Below, in pieces: positions 14,217-26,851 of a stretch of 64,000 nt of DNA (position 1 is its first letter; the number at the start of each line of letters is the position of its first letter). The stretch lies in the NCBI GenBank assembly GCA_034336665.1, contig JAPFBE010000002.1, positions 34,203,406-34,267,405 of the forward strand, read 5' to 3'. The DNA comes from Luscinia megarhynchos (lineage: Eukaryota; Chordata; Aves; Passeriformes; Turdidae). Below the pieces are notes generated by a model, which had not been told where the DNA came from, searched no databases, and saw nothing but the letters and a program-made list of their open reading frames with translations. Made by a program: the position numbers and the translations under genes.

Positions 14217-17200
14217 ACCTCCTGTTCTGTCCAAACCCCTGTCCCAAGTTTGAAGATTCAGTAAGAGTATGGTAAATTCAGGTCCAAAAGCACTGTCAAG
14301 TTGAGAAATAACAAACTTTCCCCCCTTGTGAGAAGAGCAAGACTATTCTCTGTTCAAGGACATGAACATGAGTTTAGCTAAAAAGAGACTGAGATTAGGG
14401 CACTCATCTGGGCAGGAAGCCATTTGGCTCCTCCAGTTCTAGCTTTAGTGACTACTTACTTGCTGGATGTAACATCTGCTTAGCATAAAACACAGAAAAA
14501 CATCTCTGGCGCTGGCACTGGAACCCAGAGCTGCCACTGCACTTAAGTTAGCTCATTACCGCTCTGGATAGTTAAGCTTGCTCTTGCCCTCTGAGTCACT
14601 GAATATTTGGGTATTTTTACAAAAGGGTGCTTCCCACATCAAGAATACCTCACAGCTTTGTTCCAAGCAGTCTCTAGCTCAGTAAGTATTTTGGTTTGTT
14701 GCTGGTTTTTTTTTTTGTTTTGTTTTTTGTTCTTTGCAAAGGAGGAAATAATTCTCTGATGCTGATATCTCTAAAGGCAAAAAAGAGAACTTAGGTCACT
14801 CACATTTTGGATAACAGTGGTAGGTGGTAATGCTCGAGAGTAAAAGCTTTAAATACCTGAATCTAACAGCTGATTTGAGATTTGAATCTTGAGCAGAGGC
14901 AAGTAACAGACACAGATGGGCAGAGTTTAACAAGCAACTCCTGCTCTGAAGATTTCAGTGGATTCAAAACTTGGAAAATCTGGCTCTCGGCTGCTTAGAT
15001 TCAGAGTCCAGACACCCACACTGTCAGGTATTTAAAACAGGCACTGCCAGGCATAGTTGTACCCAATTCCTTTTGTAGATATGACCCTACTCAAGCCCTT
15101 TTGATTTGACTTAATCCATTTCTCTGTGCTCATCTCAGAACATCTCTTGACAGTATTTCCTTCAAAATGTCCTGCTAAAACCACTGCAGGAACTGAAGAT
15201 TACGAGCTATCTTTTTAAAAGCAGCAACATAAATACCATGAGTTGTGATGATTTAACTCTGAACCACACAGTTCTAAATAAAGATATAGGTTCTGGTAAC
15301 CACTGACTACCTGATATTAAAAAAAACCAAAAAACCCCAAACAGACCCTCATGGTCACAAAAAAAAGAAGCTAAAAAAAGAAGCTTAAATTCAACTTCTA
15401 CAAACATAACACTCAGAAGTAAAGTGGAGGGGAGTCCACCCTTAATGATTTCTTTTCAAATCTCATGATCTTAAGCCCACTTTTGTGTGGTGAGGGCAAG
15501 AGCTGACAAGTGATTTTTGAATGCATGAAGTTGGCAAGTACAAGCTAAGCAGCACAGACAGAACAGGGGTCAGCCGACATGTCTCTTCACCAGATACTGT
15601 TTTTAATAGCTTGTAACTTCACCGTGCTTTAACCATGGATGCTGAGACTTTCCATTCCAGGTGCCTGCCTCGGGCTATTTTTTTTTATTTTTTATTTTTT
15701 TCAGCCAGAGTAGTTTAGCTGGTTCTGAGATGATTTTTTTTGCACTAACTCCAAGGACCTTTTCTTTGAAGAGGTCTAGTAACACCACATTGTGGAACAA
15801 AAACTTGAAGTCTGGTGGTGGCAGGCAGCCACTGTTTCAAGCTCTTGCCTTCTGCTATCACATACTGTAAGGAAAAATCTAAAGATACCATAATATGCAA
15901 AACCATCTATGATTCACATGAGCAGACAGTTAATATCCTGTAAGCACACAGCACAAAACGAGGTGGGTACAGCTGCATCTCTCCAGCAGCCACAGTCTGG
16001 CTGAAAGACACCTCCACGGTCTGCTTAATCTGTAACTCTGCTCTGAGACAGAATAAAGTACATGTAAGCTCATCCTCTTGACATTTTTGGAGGTTTGAGG
16101 ATTAGGGGATGATAAGAATTTCACAGTAATTTTAATAGCATGCTCCCCTGTGAAATTTCCACGCAGACAATTTTTTCTCCCTCTTGTATCTAAGTTTAAT
16201 TTCTATTGCTATATATAAAGCATATTTCTTCCTGATAAGGAAAAATAAAGTTGATCATTAGCATCTTTACTACCTACTGAAATTCTCTCAAAGCTAGCTT
16301 ACGCCTTGGGCAAACCTTTTGCCTTACCAAGGCAAGTTAACAGTAATGATTCTTTTTTCCACAGTGTATCACAGACTATCAAAATAAAACTAACTCTACT
16401 GTGATGGTGAACATTATGCTGAGATACATGGTATTTATTAGGTCTCTTTTCTAATCATGGCTGCACAAATGAAAATATTTATGACTGTCATCCTTTGGCA
16501 TCTAACTACTGGCTTACAGGCACCTTTTAATGAAAGACTGGGGCAGACAGACCTGTCTGCTACAGTATTTCCATACTCAAGTTTGTTGAGTTTCATATTT
16601 TGAAAAAAAAAATCACACTAGGAAGTATTGTTTCAAGGCCAGATCACAACCTACATCTTGGACAGTGCATAGGTAGCTTTAACTCTACAAAATGCAACGT
16701 AACTATCCCAGGATTTGTCCCTGCTAATAACAAATAAACACACTCTAAGTATTGTCAGGAGACCCAAGAAGGAAGAACATGAAACCAGGAATGTAAAACA
16801 CACCTGATTGACAAACACAAGGAAATACTAATAGTGGATGGCTGTTAACTCCCATTTAGTTGACATGGGCAGTATTCTCATTCCTATTGTCCTGAACAGC
16901 GCCTGCCTATATGACATGAAATCCTTGACAGGAAAAGATATTACCTGATCACCTGGCACCTGACATTGCTGAAGAGAAATTACATTTATCTAACTGTACC
17001 TGATTCCTCTTTCCACCCATTCCGTGAACTAAGAAAGTGTATCATGAATGGTGTGACTGACTCTTGCCATCAAATAGAGCACAGAGGTTACAGCTAGAAT
17101 ACAAGGATCTGAAAAGGTAAACCATTTATGTTTTTAAAGTCTTTATATGGAAAAGAGTTGTTGCTGCAAGTTAAGAAGTGATTGGCAGGATTATTAATGC

Positions 17201-19548
17201 AGCAAAGCTCTTGATGACTTTTATCAAACATTAGCACAGAACTTTTCTTCTGGAGAACAATCTTGCAATTATTCAGGTACATTTGTTTTATGAAATAAAA
17301 ACAAAACCAAAATCCCTCACACATATCCTGAAAGTATCTGATAAGTGTCTGGTATTTTAAACTACGTGCTTCTTTTCCTCTTATAGTTTTGCATATGAAC
17401 ATGTATAATCATATCATGAGAGACTCACCAAGCAGAGAACTACTGCACTATTTGCTTCATTTAATAAACTGATAGTTATGGGCAAAACTTACATTCTGAC
17501 ATACACTGAAGACTAGGTATTTTTAAAGTGGTGCTGATGAAGATCCTCCAACATTGCACTGCTGCAGCCGTGTTTGAACTAGAGAAACCTTGTGAGATAA
17601 GACTTTGTGCTGAAGTTTCAAAACCTCTGATAAGTGTTCCTGGCTGTACTTCTAAATATTTGTTCCCAAGCTGATATATTACATAAACAAAGTCCACATC
17701 AGAGCTACACATCGTTCAGCACTTGGGATGTGTTTTTTCACTCTTGATTTATGAAAACACGAAGGCCCAAAAATAAAACTAGCTAATTTTAGTACTGTGT
17801 TCCAATACTGCGCTTTATCTTGATCAACTGTTTCTATGAGGACAGTGACACCAAGCGGCAGAGAGGACTCACGTTCCCCTTTTTTTCAGCTGTTCTGAAC
17901 TCCAGCTCTGACAGTCTGCCTTTGACAGAGAAAAAGCTGCATACAGCTAACTGTGCTGCAACTTCCAACTGCTTTACCTGTATGCTGTGTATTTCAATAG
18001 CATTTGTTTTGAGTAAAGTTAACCTGGATATAAAATTCATCTGCTTAGCATAAAACGGATTTGGTTTTCTTCCCCGATTAAGGGAAAGGATTTCTGCTTC
18101 ATTTACAATACACTGCTGGATTTTGTATCCTTTACCAGTCTGAGGTGGAATGAACTGCTGCACTTTGAGGATTTTCATGGAGAAGTCTTTTCTTGAATTT
18201 CTAGACTCTCTCTCTAAGATGCTAACAAATTACTTTTGCCTTATTTTTGCTGATACTGTGGAAAAGTGTCCTTACACCTCAAGCATAAGTGTTGACTTTG
18301 CCATCTTGACTTTGAAAATCTGCTTCTTAATCAACAACTCAAAGCATTTTTAGAGTCATTAATAATTCCAATAATAATTAGATAAAAATGGTACTGAGAA
18401 TGGTTTGGTGGTTAAAAGTGACTAAAACTTGTGCTTGAATAAACACCTAAGGGTCTCTTATTTCTCACACTTTAATTCCATTACTTCATATCCACTTTAA
18501 ACAAAGAAACAAGCCAACTCCAAATCAATACCCAGAACAGAATCACTACATTTTCTACAATTCACAATACATATCCCCACCATGTTATAGTAAGAAAAGG
18601 ATTTAAACTAAGCATATGAAAGTTCATGCCTTTCCCTTGGTAGTACTTCATGAGTTAACTATTTTTTTTATAGGCAAGAAAATTTTTCTCAATCCAGTCA
18701 GTCTAACTCCTGGTACTGTACCAAAAGCAATGGCAAGATATTTTTCTTTCAGAAACAAAACTGCAACTGCCTTTGGTTCCCACACAGCAAAACCAAAACA
18801 CTTTCATATGACCCAAAACAGTACTAGAAAGCAGACCTGAGGAAACCGCACAAGAGGAAGCCTCTACTGCATGACATTTTGCCAACAGTCCTATCTCAGC
18901 AATGAAACTTCTATATAATGGTCTCTAAATACATTTCACATATATGGCCATGTAAGATACCACTTAGTTGGATTAGGGATTCTTAGTCCCACTGAAGTAA
19001 ATGACGCATCTTTTGAACAAGCAGAATAACAAATTACTCAGAATGATTGAGGGTCTCAAATCTGGTTCATAAGGAACTGCTAAGCTGAACCTTCAAAATT
19101 ATGAAGTGCTTTTGCTGATGTTTCCATTTAAATTTTATTTTAACACAAGTTATCTATGCCAACTATCTGTGCCAAGGTTGCAACATTTTTGAATTTTTCA
19201 CCTAAGGCATTACAATTGCTGAACTTTTTCGTGAAGTCCATCCAGCCTCTTGAAAAGACAGACTTTCTGTGATGCTGAGTGAATGTCAGACTTTTTTAAT
19301 ACACCTTCTACAAGCTTGAACAGAACTACCAAATTCAATGCAACGAGGTCAACACATTTCTTTATGAGTTCATGTCTTAGCTCAGGATTGGTGTTCATGC
19401 AAATACAGGTGTCAAACCACAAGTGAAAGACATAAATACTGAACAAGGGCTACATTGTTCTTCAAGATTAGCCCCTCTTAAAAATAAAGTTGGAAAAATT
19501 TAAATCCCTGACATGCTCATTTAACTGAATAAAAAGAAAAAAATTTAC

Positions 19549-19642
19549 CTCTGCAAAAGCCTCTTTCCTCCCGATAAACTGGCACCTTTAGAAGACATTT
19601 ACATGCTCAAAATGGTTTTGAAAACCTTTTCCACCAATGCCA
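19549..19642 (-). other. Possible poison or alternative exon downstream in COBL
   Basis: On the minus strand a strong pyrimidine tract ending TTCTGCCCTAG stands before 19,642, and a good donor, AGAG|GTAAAT, follows 19,549, giving a 94-nt block. All three frames contain a stop, so as an internal exon it would end translation. In one frame the stop is followed at once by an ATG opening MSSKGASLSGGKRLLQ to the donor. A second acceptor (GGTGCCAG before 19,578) would give an open 30-nt exon, FIGRKEAFAE, in phase 0. It could be a poison exon, an alternative first exon, a microexon or a chance pseudo-exon; the sequence alone does not decide. Confidence 0.3.
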
Positions 19643-21017
19643 CTAGGGCAGAAGAATAAAAAATTAATTTTCGATTTGTCCTATAAAATTCCCTAGAAAA
19701 ATAAAGTGATGTCTCTCTTCTGGGGAAAGCACCACACATCTTTACCATCATATTGTTACTTGTAATTCCTAGATTTTTGTCCTTGTTCTTTTCTAGTACT
19801 TGGGTATCAAGATATTGAGATTAATTTATAATGGCAGTGAATAAAAAATTATTTTATTTTGGCAAAGCTTGTGATGCTTTTTCTGTGCTTTTCCTTAGTC
19901 TGTTTCAATAACACATGATCACCTGCTTCTAGGACTTTCTTTTAGGAAGAGACATCTATTAATATATTCATCTTTATAGTGTTACCCAAAATTGTTGCAG
20001 CTTTTCCATTTAAGTAATCTTTTATTATGAAATCTTTACAGATTCGCAGAGTTTAGTGTTTTTATAATTTACAGCCGATCAATTTTCTATCTATTTCTCC
20101 TTTTGAACTCCTTTTATATTTCTCTTTTCATCTGGGATTTATTCTCTTACTCTTTTCTTTTTTTCCACAATTTCCTGTCACCACTTTTTTTGTGGCTAGT
20201 GAGTTCTATATTTTGCAGATCCAAATTCCTTTTCCAAAGATCTGTTTATGAAAGGGGCATTCAGAGCTGAACCTGGCATTTCAAACTTTTATCACATCAT
20301 CAGTCTTCTCTAGGTTTTGAAAATATGATAAAAAAGTCAAGTAATTTTAAAAAGTAATAAAAAAGATGTGCCATTAGTTATAATTACTATACCACCAGAA
20401 CTATATTAGAAAATATTTAGGATTCACACTTCCTGATCTGATACCTTCCTGTTTAGTTCCTCATAAATTGGTAGGCTCTCAGTCACTTAAAATGTTTCTG
20501 AATGTGGCTCACAGGATTTTAGTATCCCAAACCCTACTGAGGTTTAACAAAAATCCTATCTGTTTTTTCCAATGTTTATTCTCCACCTCCAAGGTCCTTA
20601 TGCAACAAATAGAATGCTGCCATGCTGCAGAAGTCAGATACAGGGATGAAAAGGAAAAGTGTGGTTTTAAAGAAAAGCCCCCTTTAAATAGGATTGGTAA
20701 GGCAAACATTCTCTTGCATCATGCAGGACTGTCACTGCATGTCACAACACCTCTGCTCTTCTTTCTCACAACTGCTTAGAATTTAACATTGAAAGAAACA
20801 TTATTCATAGCGAAGCTAGCAAGCTTTATTTGAAGACAATGCATTACACTTTAACTTCATGGAGATATGCAAAATGTGCACTCACAAAACGAAGCCTGCT
20901 AAAGAATAAGCTATTTCTATTTCTACTTGGCTAAGCATCAGTAGTGGTTTCTGGTTAAATCAAACTGCAGGATCTAATAGGAATGCAATAGCATCTACAA
21001 GCTGTGTTAGTACTTAC
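19643..21017. other. Intronic sequence, nothing seen
   Basis: AT-rich sequence between the possible poison exon and the 84-nt cassette. No repeats or coding signals that I can support. Confidence 0.7.
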
Positions 21018-21101
21018 ATCCAAGCTTCCTTCACTTGTAGATGCAGAACTAAAAACATCCTCCTCACCCCAATCTCTGTTCATCCTCAAGTACTCTTCTG
21101 T
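21018..21101 (-). CDS. COBL: Candidate COBL cassette exon (84 nt)
   Basis: Downstream of exon 5 on the same strand, TTGTGTTGCAG precedes 21,101 and a near-consensus donor, GAT|GTAAGT, follows 21,018. The 84 nt are open in phase 0, the phase left by exon 5, and encode 28 residues: TEEYLRMNRDWGEEDVFSSA then STSEGSLD. The product is acidic and serine-rich with no basic motif. Phase is 0 at both ends, so it can be skipped without frameshift. I do not recall an exact human counterpart; COBL is known to have isoforms differing by inserted segments in this part of the protein. Good splice sites at both ends, correct phase and lack of stops make a real exon more likely than chance. Confidence 0.6.
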
Positions 21102-24100
21102 CTGCAACACAAACAAGTGTCCTACAAAGCAGCAGCAAAGGAAACAAAACTGCAAAAATACGCCAGAGCAAAATACCAAAGCCCCATCATGGAACCAGGA
21201 CAAACTGCCTCAGTAGTGCTGGACCTGAGAAACTCTGAAGTAGTCTGCAAAATTCTCTGATGCCAGCAAGGAGCTAAGAAAGCCATCAGCAAAAAGATTT
21301 GATGAGTACAAAGATAAAATTCTTAGGTAAGGATAAAAATAGGGAGTAACTAATCCCTGTAACATCAGGGACCAGACTGCCAGTCTCTGCTGTATCCACA
21401 GACACAATGGAACATGCAGGGAGCTCCTCCTTTGCCATTTCACCATGAAGGAACTGTTTCTGGGTGCTAGCACATACCTTACTTAAGCCTAGGTCCCAGG
21501 ATTGTCTGCACAGCACCTCTGCTGCACTGGGTTGTTTAGCAGTGCCAATTTGATCTGGATTTAGCCTCAGGCAAAAGACTACATTTAATATCAAAAAGAA
21601 ATGAAGTTCATGCCACCTATATGTTTTTTATGCCAACTGCAGGAGAACAGAAGGTAACTGATCCAGCATAAAATTAGAATGGAGAGAACAAGATGATACC
21701 TGATCTGGCATTAAGCCTGCCAGTACAAAGTTAACCAAAGAAATACTTTTAACAAATTTGTACCAGCCGTGAGCCTAGGACTTTGCTTTCATTCTATGTC
21801 ACAGTGTTTTCAATATAACAGAAAGTTTTTTTAGAAAAGTTAGATCTGGTGTATTGTCATGCCACAATTACTGCTCTCAGTGAGCCAGCTGAGAAAGAAA
21901 GCATGAGCATGGGCATGGAAATCTGAGCACAGGCCTGTAGTGTGCAGTGACATCTGATCCAGGACAGCTTGCAACACAGGCTAACACTCTTCTTCCCTTG
22001 CAAAAGAAATTGCCTTCCCCTTGCAAATGCCTGCAAGTTTGCAGTCCTACTACTGTTCAGGATTTTGAATAACTCTTCCTATTAAATGGTTCTAAAATAG
22101 AGATTATGCATGACCACATACACACATCTCACCACTGCAAATAATGCAAAACAAACGAAGGAACAAAAGATATACAGAACCAACTTAAGTCTTCTGGGGA
22201 AGTAAAATGTAAAAAAAGACATAAAGAGCAGAGTTTAGGCAGCCTGGGGTTTTGATTCCAGTTCCCTGAAATCACAAGGCATCCCATCCTCTAATCCCTT
22301 CATAAACCTACCAAATCCTTTATTAAAAGAACTTTATTAATTTGGCCTCATCCTGCTAAGTCTGCTCAGCAGTTTCACTGCTGTTTTGGTTACAAAGCTT
22401 TCACAATAGCAAGTCAGATATATTATGCCTAGTTAACACCTGCTTGCTGTGCTATTCTTCAGTTTTCAGTAATTCTTTCATCAATTGCCCTTTTAAATTC
22501 CCATAGGTTTGTGAAGGCAACAGTGCCTTACTTGCTTGACTGAACAAAATGACTGATTTAGTTTCTTTTCCTAGAGTAACTGCCATTTGAAAGTAAGTGT
22601 CCAATAAAGAAATTATCAAGGAAAATCAATTAGCTTGTCAGAACTATCAGCAAGAAAGACTTAGACCTTTTCCTCAAATTTAGAACCTGTTTCACATACT
22701 TGTTTGTTCCTACTTTTTCCCCAGTCAAGTACTATTTTGAATTTAATTCACTCTCAATATGCTTAGTATTTTTTAAAATTTGTGTTTTAAAAAGATTAGG
22801 GTATCACCTGCTTTGCTTTGATTAACAAGTAAGAGAAAGAGAACAGAAAAAAACAGAGAGGAGCTTGCAATCTTTGAACACATTTCCAACCCACAGCAGT
22901 AACCACTGAATTAGGATGCTTCATAGCAACTTTTGCTAAGATTATAAGCATTAATACTTTAAAAGTTAAAACTGATCTGCTTCAAGAGCTAGAACTGCAA
23001 GAACAGGTTTCACATCTGAGTTCAGTAAAATGGAATGGGAGGACAAAGTATGATGCAGAAACTGCAGGCTGTAATGTGTTTGTTTCTTCCAGAGGAATTA
23101 CAGTCCCACAGCGTGCTCTAGAGGCTGAGCTCCCTTGTTTGCTTGATTCTTCTGAGCAGATATAGTATTATTGCTCCAGTTATAGCTTTTTCCCTTCTAA
23201 ACAGGAAGTATTTTCTTACACTTAGTGAAAAAACACTCAGAAAATGACTGACATCTAATCTCATAAAATAGTTCCCATGTGTTCCTTATAAGATATTAAT
23301 AATAGTTTAGTATCTATCTATGACAGAAATAAGGTTTTCTCACACAGCAATTCACAATGTCCATAAAGGAATCTATTCCCTAGCAAAAGTACCACAAATT
23401 TGATCATGAACAAAAAGGCAGACGACTGTTAGAGATTTTGAAAAGCCTTCACAGTTTTGAGAATTTTGACTGAAAAGACTGGATAAGTAAAATACTAATC
23501 CATTAACAAGCAAATGTTTCTTTCTGCCAGTTAATCAGGTACACATTTTGTAATTCCACTCTAAAAGCCTTGGAGGGTTTATACTAGAAAAAAAGAAAAT
23601 TCCCTCTTTCCTCCTAGAGTATTAAACACTTTATGTCCAAAATCATTTAACACTAATAATTTTAGTAAAGAATGCAAAAAGTATGAAGCTTAAAGCCCTA
23701 TTTTTCCTATGTTCTTAAGTCAGAAAGTTCTTCTGAATTTTATTCCTGTGATAAATGAAATACTCTTCATTAATGCATCTCAAGGGAATTATTTTATACA
23801 AAATTTATTTCCTAAATTTTTAAGTTTGAGAATACAAAGTTAAAAAAGTCTAACATGTACCCCAGCAGACGCTGATCCTTCAGCTCAGTATTGGAAGTTA
23901 TTTCTTCTATACCTGATCAGCTTTACAGACTTGGAGATGGCAGTTGCACGACTGCACAGAGCTTCCAAGAGGTATAAATGCTTTAAAAGAGATTATCATC
24001 CATGCACAGAAGAGGTCACAAGACACATCTACTTGATAATTAAATTGTTCTGAATTACATAAGTCCTTTCATAAATGCATTTCATAATGTGAGCACTACT

Positions 24101-24394
24101 AATAAGCAGGCACAGATTCCTTGAAACTACAGCCCTTTTTTAGCATCTACTGAACTCACAGCATTGAAAAAAAGTTTAAAAAAAAAGTAAATGGTGAACG
24201 TGATTGACTCCTTCAGTAAGCAGGTGATATCTCCATCAGGCTGCACTAATCACACGTAGTTTATGCCCCTGTTAGCAGATTACTTTCTGGAAGGAAAAGG
24301 AAGGCAAGCAAAACAAATGCCACCACCCACAGACATATTAGATCTGGAAATAAATAAATTCTCTTTAGTGGGCAGTAGACTGCTGAACACTTAC
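21102..24394. other. COBL intron after exon 5
   Basis: 3.3 kb between exon 5 and the 84-nt cassette. No recognisable mobile element. A donor-like TAAG|GTATGT near 21,477 (minus) lacks a matching in-phase exon. Confidence 0.75.
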
Positions 24395-24489
24395 CTTGCT
24401 GCTTCTTCTATCAGCATTAAACAATCCCAAAAGTCTTGTCTTTTCTTTCTCTATTGCATCACTGCTCACTGAAGCCTTTCGATTTGGTT
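24395..24489 (-). CDS. COBL: COBL exon 5: basic linker after the Cobl domain
   Basis: 95-nt exon. The acceptor is AATTGTTTCAG before 24,489; the donor is AAG|GTAAGT after 24,395. With the carried G it encodes 32 residues: EPNRKASVSSDAIEKEKTRL then LGLFNADRRSSK. Human COBL has, in the same place, a segment with the same skeleton: E, RKSS, a short acidic patch, KEKKKFLGFF, and KRSNSK. The shared features are the RKxS start, the KEK run, the L-G-L/F-F core and the basic RRSSK end. The RKAS and RRSS sequences fit basophilic kinase sites, which is inference only. Phase 0 exit. The next exon in human begins GCLTTPNSPS; no match to it is visible in the window. Confidence 0.9.
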
Positions 24490-26806
24490 CTGAAACAATT
24501 TTAATGGAATAGTTGCTACATTTTTGAAATAAAGAGTCACAAGATGAGTACTTTAAAACATCCTGGATTAATGCTGGATTTTTATGAGCTAAAGATGCTA
24601 TGGACTGGATTATCTAAGTAACAACCAGATCCTGCACTTTGTCATCAAATTTTTATTTGTTCTGAGTATGTTCTAAAATCTAATGAAAACAAATGGAATA
24701 ATTTAATAAAGTGCACTAGATTTTCAATTCACAATCCAGTAACCCTTATTAAAAGCCAAAACATGATCAAATTGCTTATGACTTCAGAAATGCTTGTTAG
24801 ATGCATTACTTAAATCTCATAGAGTACCATAATACTAAAAACCCCCAAACACTTAAAAAAAGAGTATTGGTGACTATCTGTAACAATTCATAGGTCTGAC
24901 AATACTGTGAACTTAAGCAAGAGACTCTCAACACCTAATTTGGATAAAGCTCTATAAAGAGGAAAAAGACCTTCCCCTTTGAAACAAGGCTCTCCTTAGA
25001 ATTTAAACTAGCTGGTTGTGGTAATCTTTCTTATCTTGGTGCTTTTACTTCAGGTGGGAAAAGAGCAGAGTCTATAGGTATTTCAGGCAGTAAGAGCTCA
25101 TATGTATGTTCCTTGAACCTGCTTAAGAAATTGTGGGAGTTCTCATACTATTTAGTATTCCTTCAATTTCCCCCTTTAGCTTCCCATCCACAAGATGGAA
25201 GAGAAAAATGATGCGCTCATGCATTACAGGAAACAACATTACCCATTTAATACAAGGACCATGAAGCCTCTCATTTTAAAGAGTCACTTTAAAATGGACT
25301 CTCCATAATGCTATTCCTCCTGATTCCAAGCACATCAGATTATTCCACTAGCATTCAAAAAGTTTAGCTCACAGTGAAAAAAAAGTACTTTCTCTTGTAA
25401 ATATTTGCTTGATAACAATTAAAACCCAAATTCAAAATTATTTACTTGTTGACACAAAATAAAGGTTTACTTTAGCAAAAAGACTCATCCCAGAACTCTT
25501 GTAAACTTATTTCCATAACATACAAAGTGATTTTCATACAGATCATTTTTGCATATAAACAGTCTCATGTATCAGAAGATGTCAAATGTATACAGTGAAC
25601 ACAAAAGGACAACAGAGAAAAATTATCCTTAAGAAAGGCTGCAACTGCACTGCAAACAAATACAGTAATGAATTAATGCTTTTCTTAAACACTAAGCACT
25701 ACCTATGCTGGTTTCTTGCTTGGGGCTGGGCTGTGACTAGATATGCATTATGATTCCTTTCCTTGTATAGTCTTCAACCATAAAAATTGCTGTGGAAAGG
25801 CTAATGTAGCAGCTGATAATTAGCACTGTCAATGAACATTGTGTAATCCAAATAAATTAGGAGTGATGCATATAATATCAAAATACTAATCTGTATAACT
25901 TCTTTCTTAAATAAATAGAGTAGATATTTGATCTAGTATTGATCTTCATGTGAATAGGAAAACACAGCAAATAATAACAGAGGATTAGGGGGAATAGTGA
26001 TGTCATTTGTGAAGCCAAGAGGCCATGAACTAAGATTTGTTCAGTGGCTGTCACATACTAGAGGTGGACTTTCTTCATAAAAATTTAAATAACTTATCCA
26101 ATTTTACTTTTGTTATGTTGTGTGTACTAGTAATGCTAGTAAAGAACTAAAGCTCATTAGAAATCAACCATACCTTTCTTGAGGATAATTAAGCAATGTA
26201 TTAAAACAGACTTATTAGGGAAAAGGACACACTAAATACACACACTTTCTATTTGACTAGAAGCAGAAGCACCAATATAATCTAATCCAACCCCAACGAC
26301 TGTAAGAATTCAGAAGTCACTATCTATTCAGTTACTCAATGCGTTTGCATACTAAAGTGCTTTGCTACATGTAAATTGAAAGCAGTGGAAGACTTCACAG
26401 ACATCAAAATTTTCTGCCTCTGCTATTGAATAAATTTGGAACCCAAGAGAGATCAGAAATGTAAGTAATTCTGAAATTTACCTAATCATGATTTAGGTAA
26501 ACTGAACAGGCTTGGGATCCATAGAGAGACACCACACCACAAAACAGTTAAATAGCAGCTTTTGTTACTAGCTGTCATTTTAATGACTATTGCTGAAGAG
26601 ATAGAAGCACAGAACGTGTTTGCTCTTAGCAGAAGCACAAGACATGTAAGCAACACTTTGGAAAGACAACACAGATCAAAAATAGCTTGTTTTTCTATTT
26701 TAGTCTACATTCTTAAAGATCTATCTACCAAACCCACATTAAATATAGAGTGAAGTGAAAGAGTTAAACACAGAGTGAAGTTTCCTTCAGCAGCATTGTA
26801 CAGTAC
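24490..26806. other. COBL intron between microexon and exon 5
   Basis: 2.3 kb, AT-rich, no gene. A short inverted repeat, TTTACCTAA and TTAGGTAAA around TCATGAT, lies at 26,479-26,503, about 300 bp downstream (minus) of the microexon. Confidence 0.75.
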
Positions 26807-26851
26807 CTCTATAGTTCAGAGAAGGTTCAGACTGAGTTTTTGATGGAGGAA
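26807..26851 (-). CDS. COBL: Candidate COBL cassette microexon (45 nt)
   Basis: Between exons 4 and 5 on the minus strand, a strong pyrimidine tract ending GACTTTTCCAG stands before 26,851, and a weaker donor, GAG|GTACTG, follows 26,807. The 45 nt enclosed are in phase 1 at both ends, so with the last base of exon 4 they read V-PPSKTQSEPSLNYR and hand over to the Glu codon of exon 5. Inclusion adds 15 residues without a stop or frameshift; skipping joins exon 4 to exon 5 cleanly. A TGC lies 16 nt before the exon, the kind of motif used by SRRM4-dependent neural microexons. No protein match was remembered, so the call rests on splice signals, position and phase. Confidence 0.6.

Larger units (their letters stand above)
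1..19548. other. Intronic sequence, no gene seen
   Basis: AT-rich, with only short chance frames on both strands, most of them lacking an ATG. Contains the A-rich tract at 1.2 kb, the poly(T) at 13.6 kb and the AT-rich near-palindrome at 14.2 kb. Probably a long COBL intron, since the exon following the linker in human COBL was not found. A donor-like site (GGCAG|GTAAGG, near 12,810, minus) has no convincing acceptor. Confidence 0.7.

Noticed and set aside
14450..14510. Strong minus donor CAA|GTAAGTAG with a nearby acceptor
   Set aside because: The enclosed block is only 16 or 19 nt, not a multiple of three, and would shift the COBL frame; treated as chance.
1..21000. Search for the COBL exon after the linker (human GCLTTPNSPS and KKRRAPPPP segments)
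   Set aside because: No matching minus-strand sequence was seen; it most likely lies beyond the left edge, so no exon was called.
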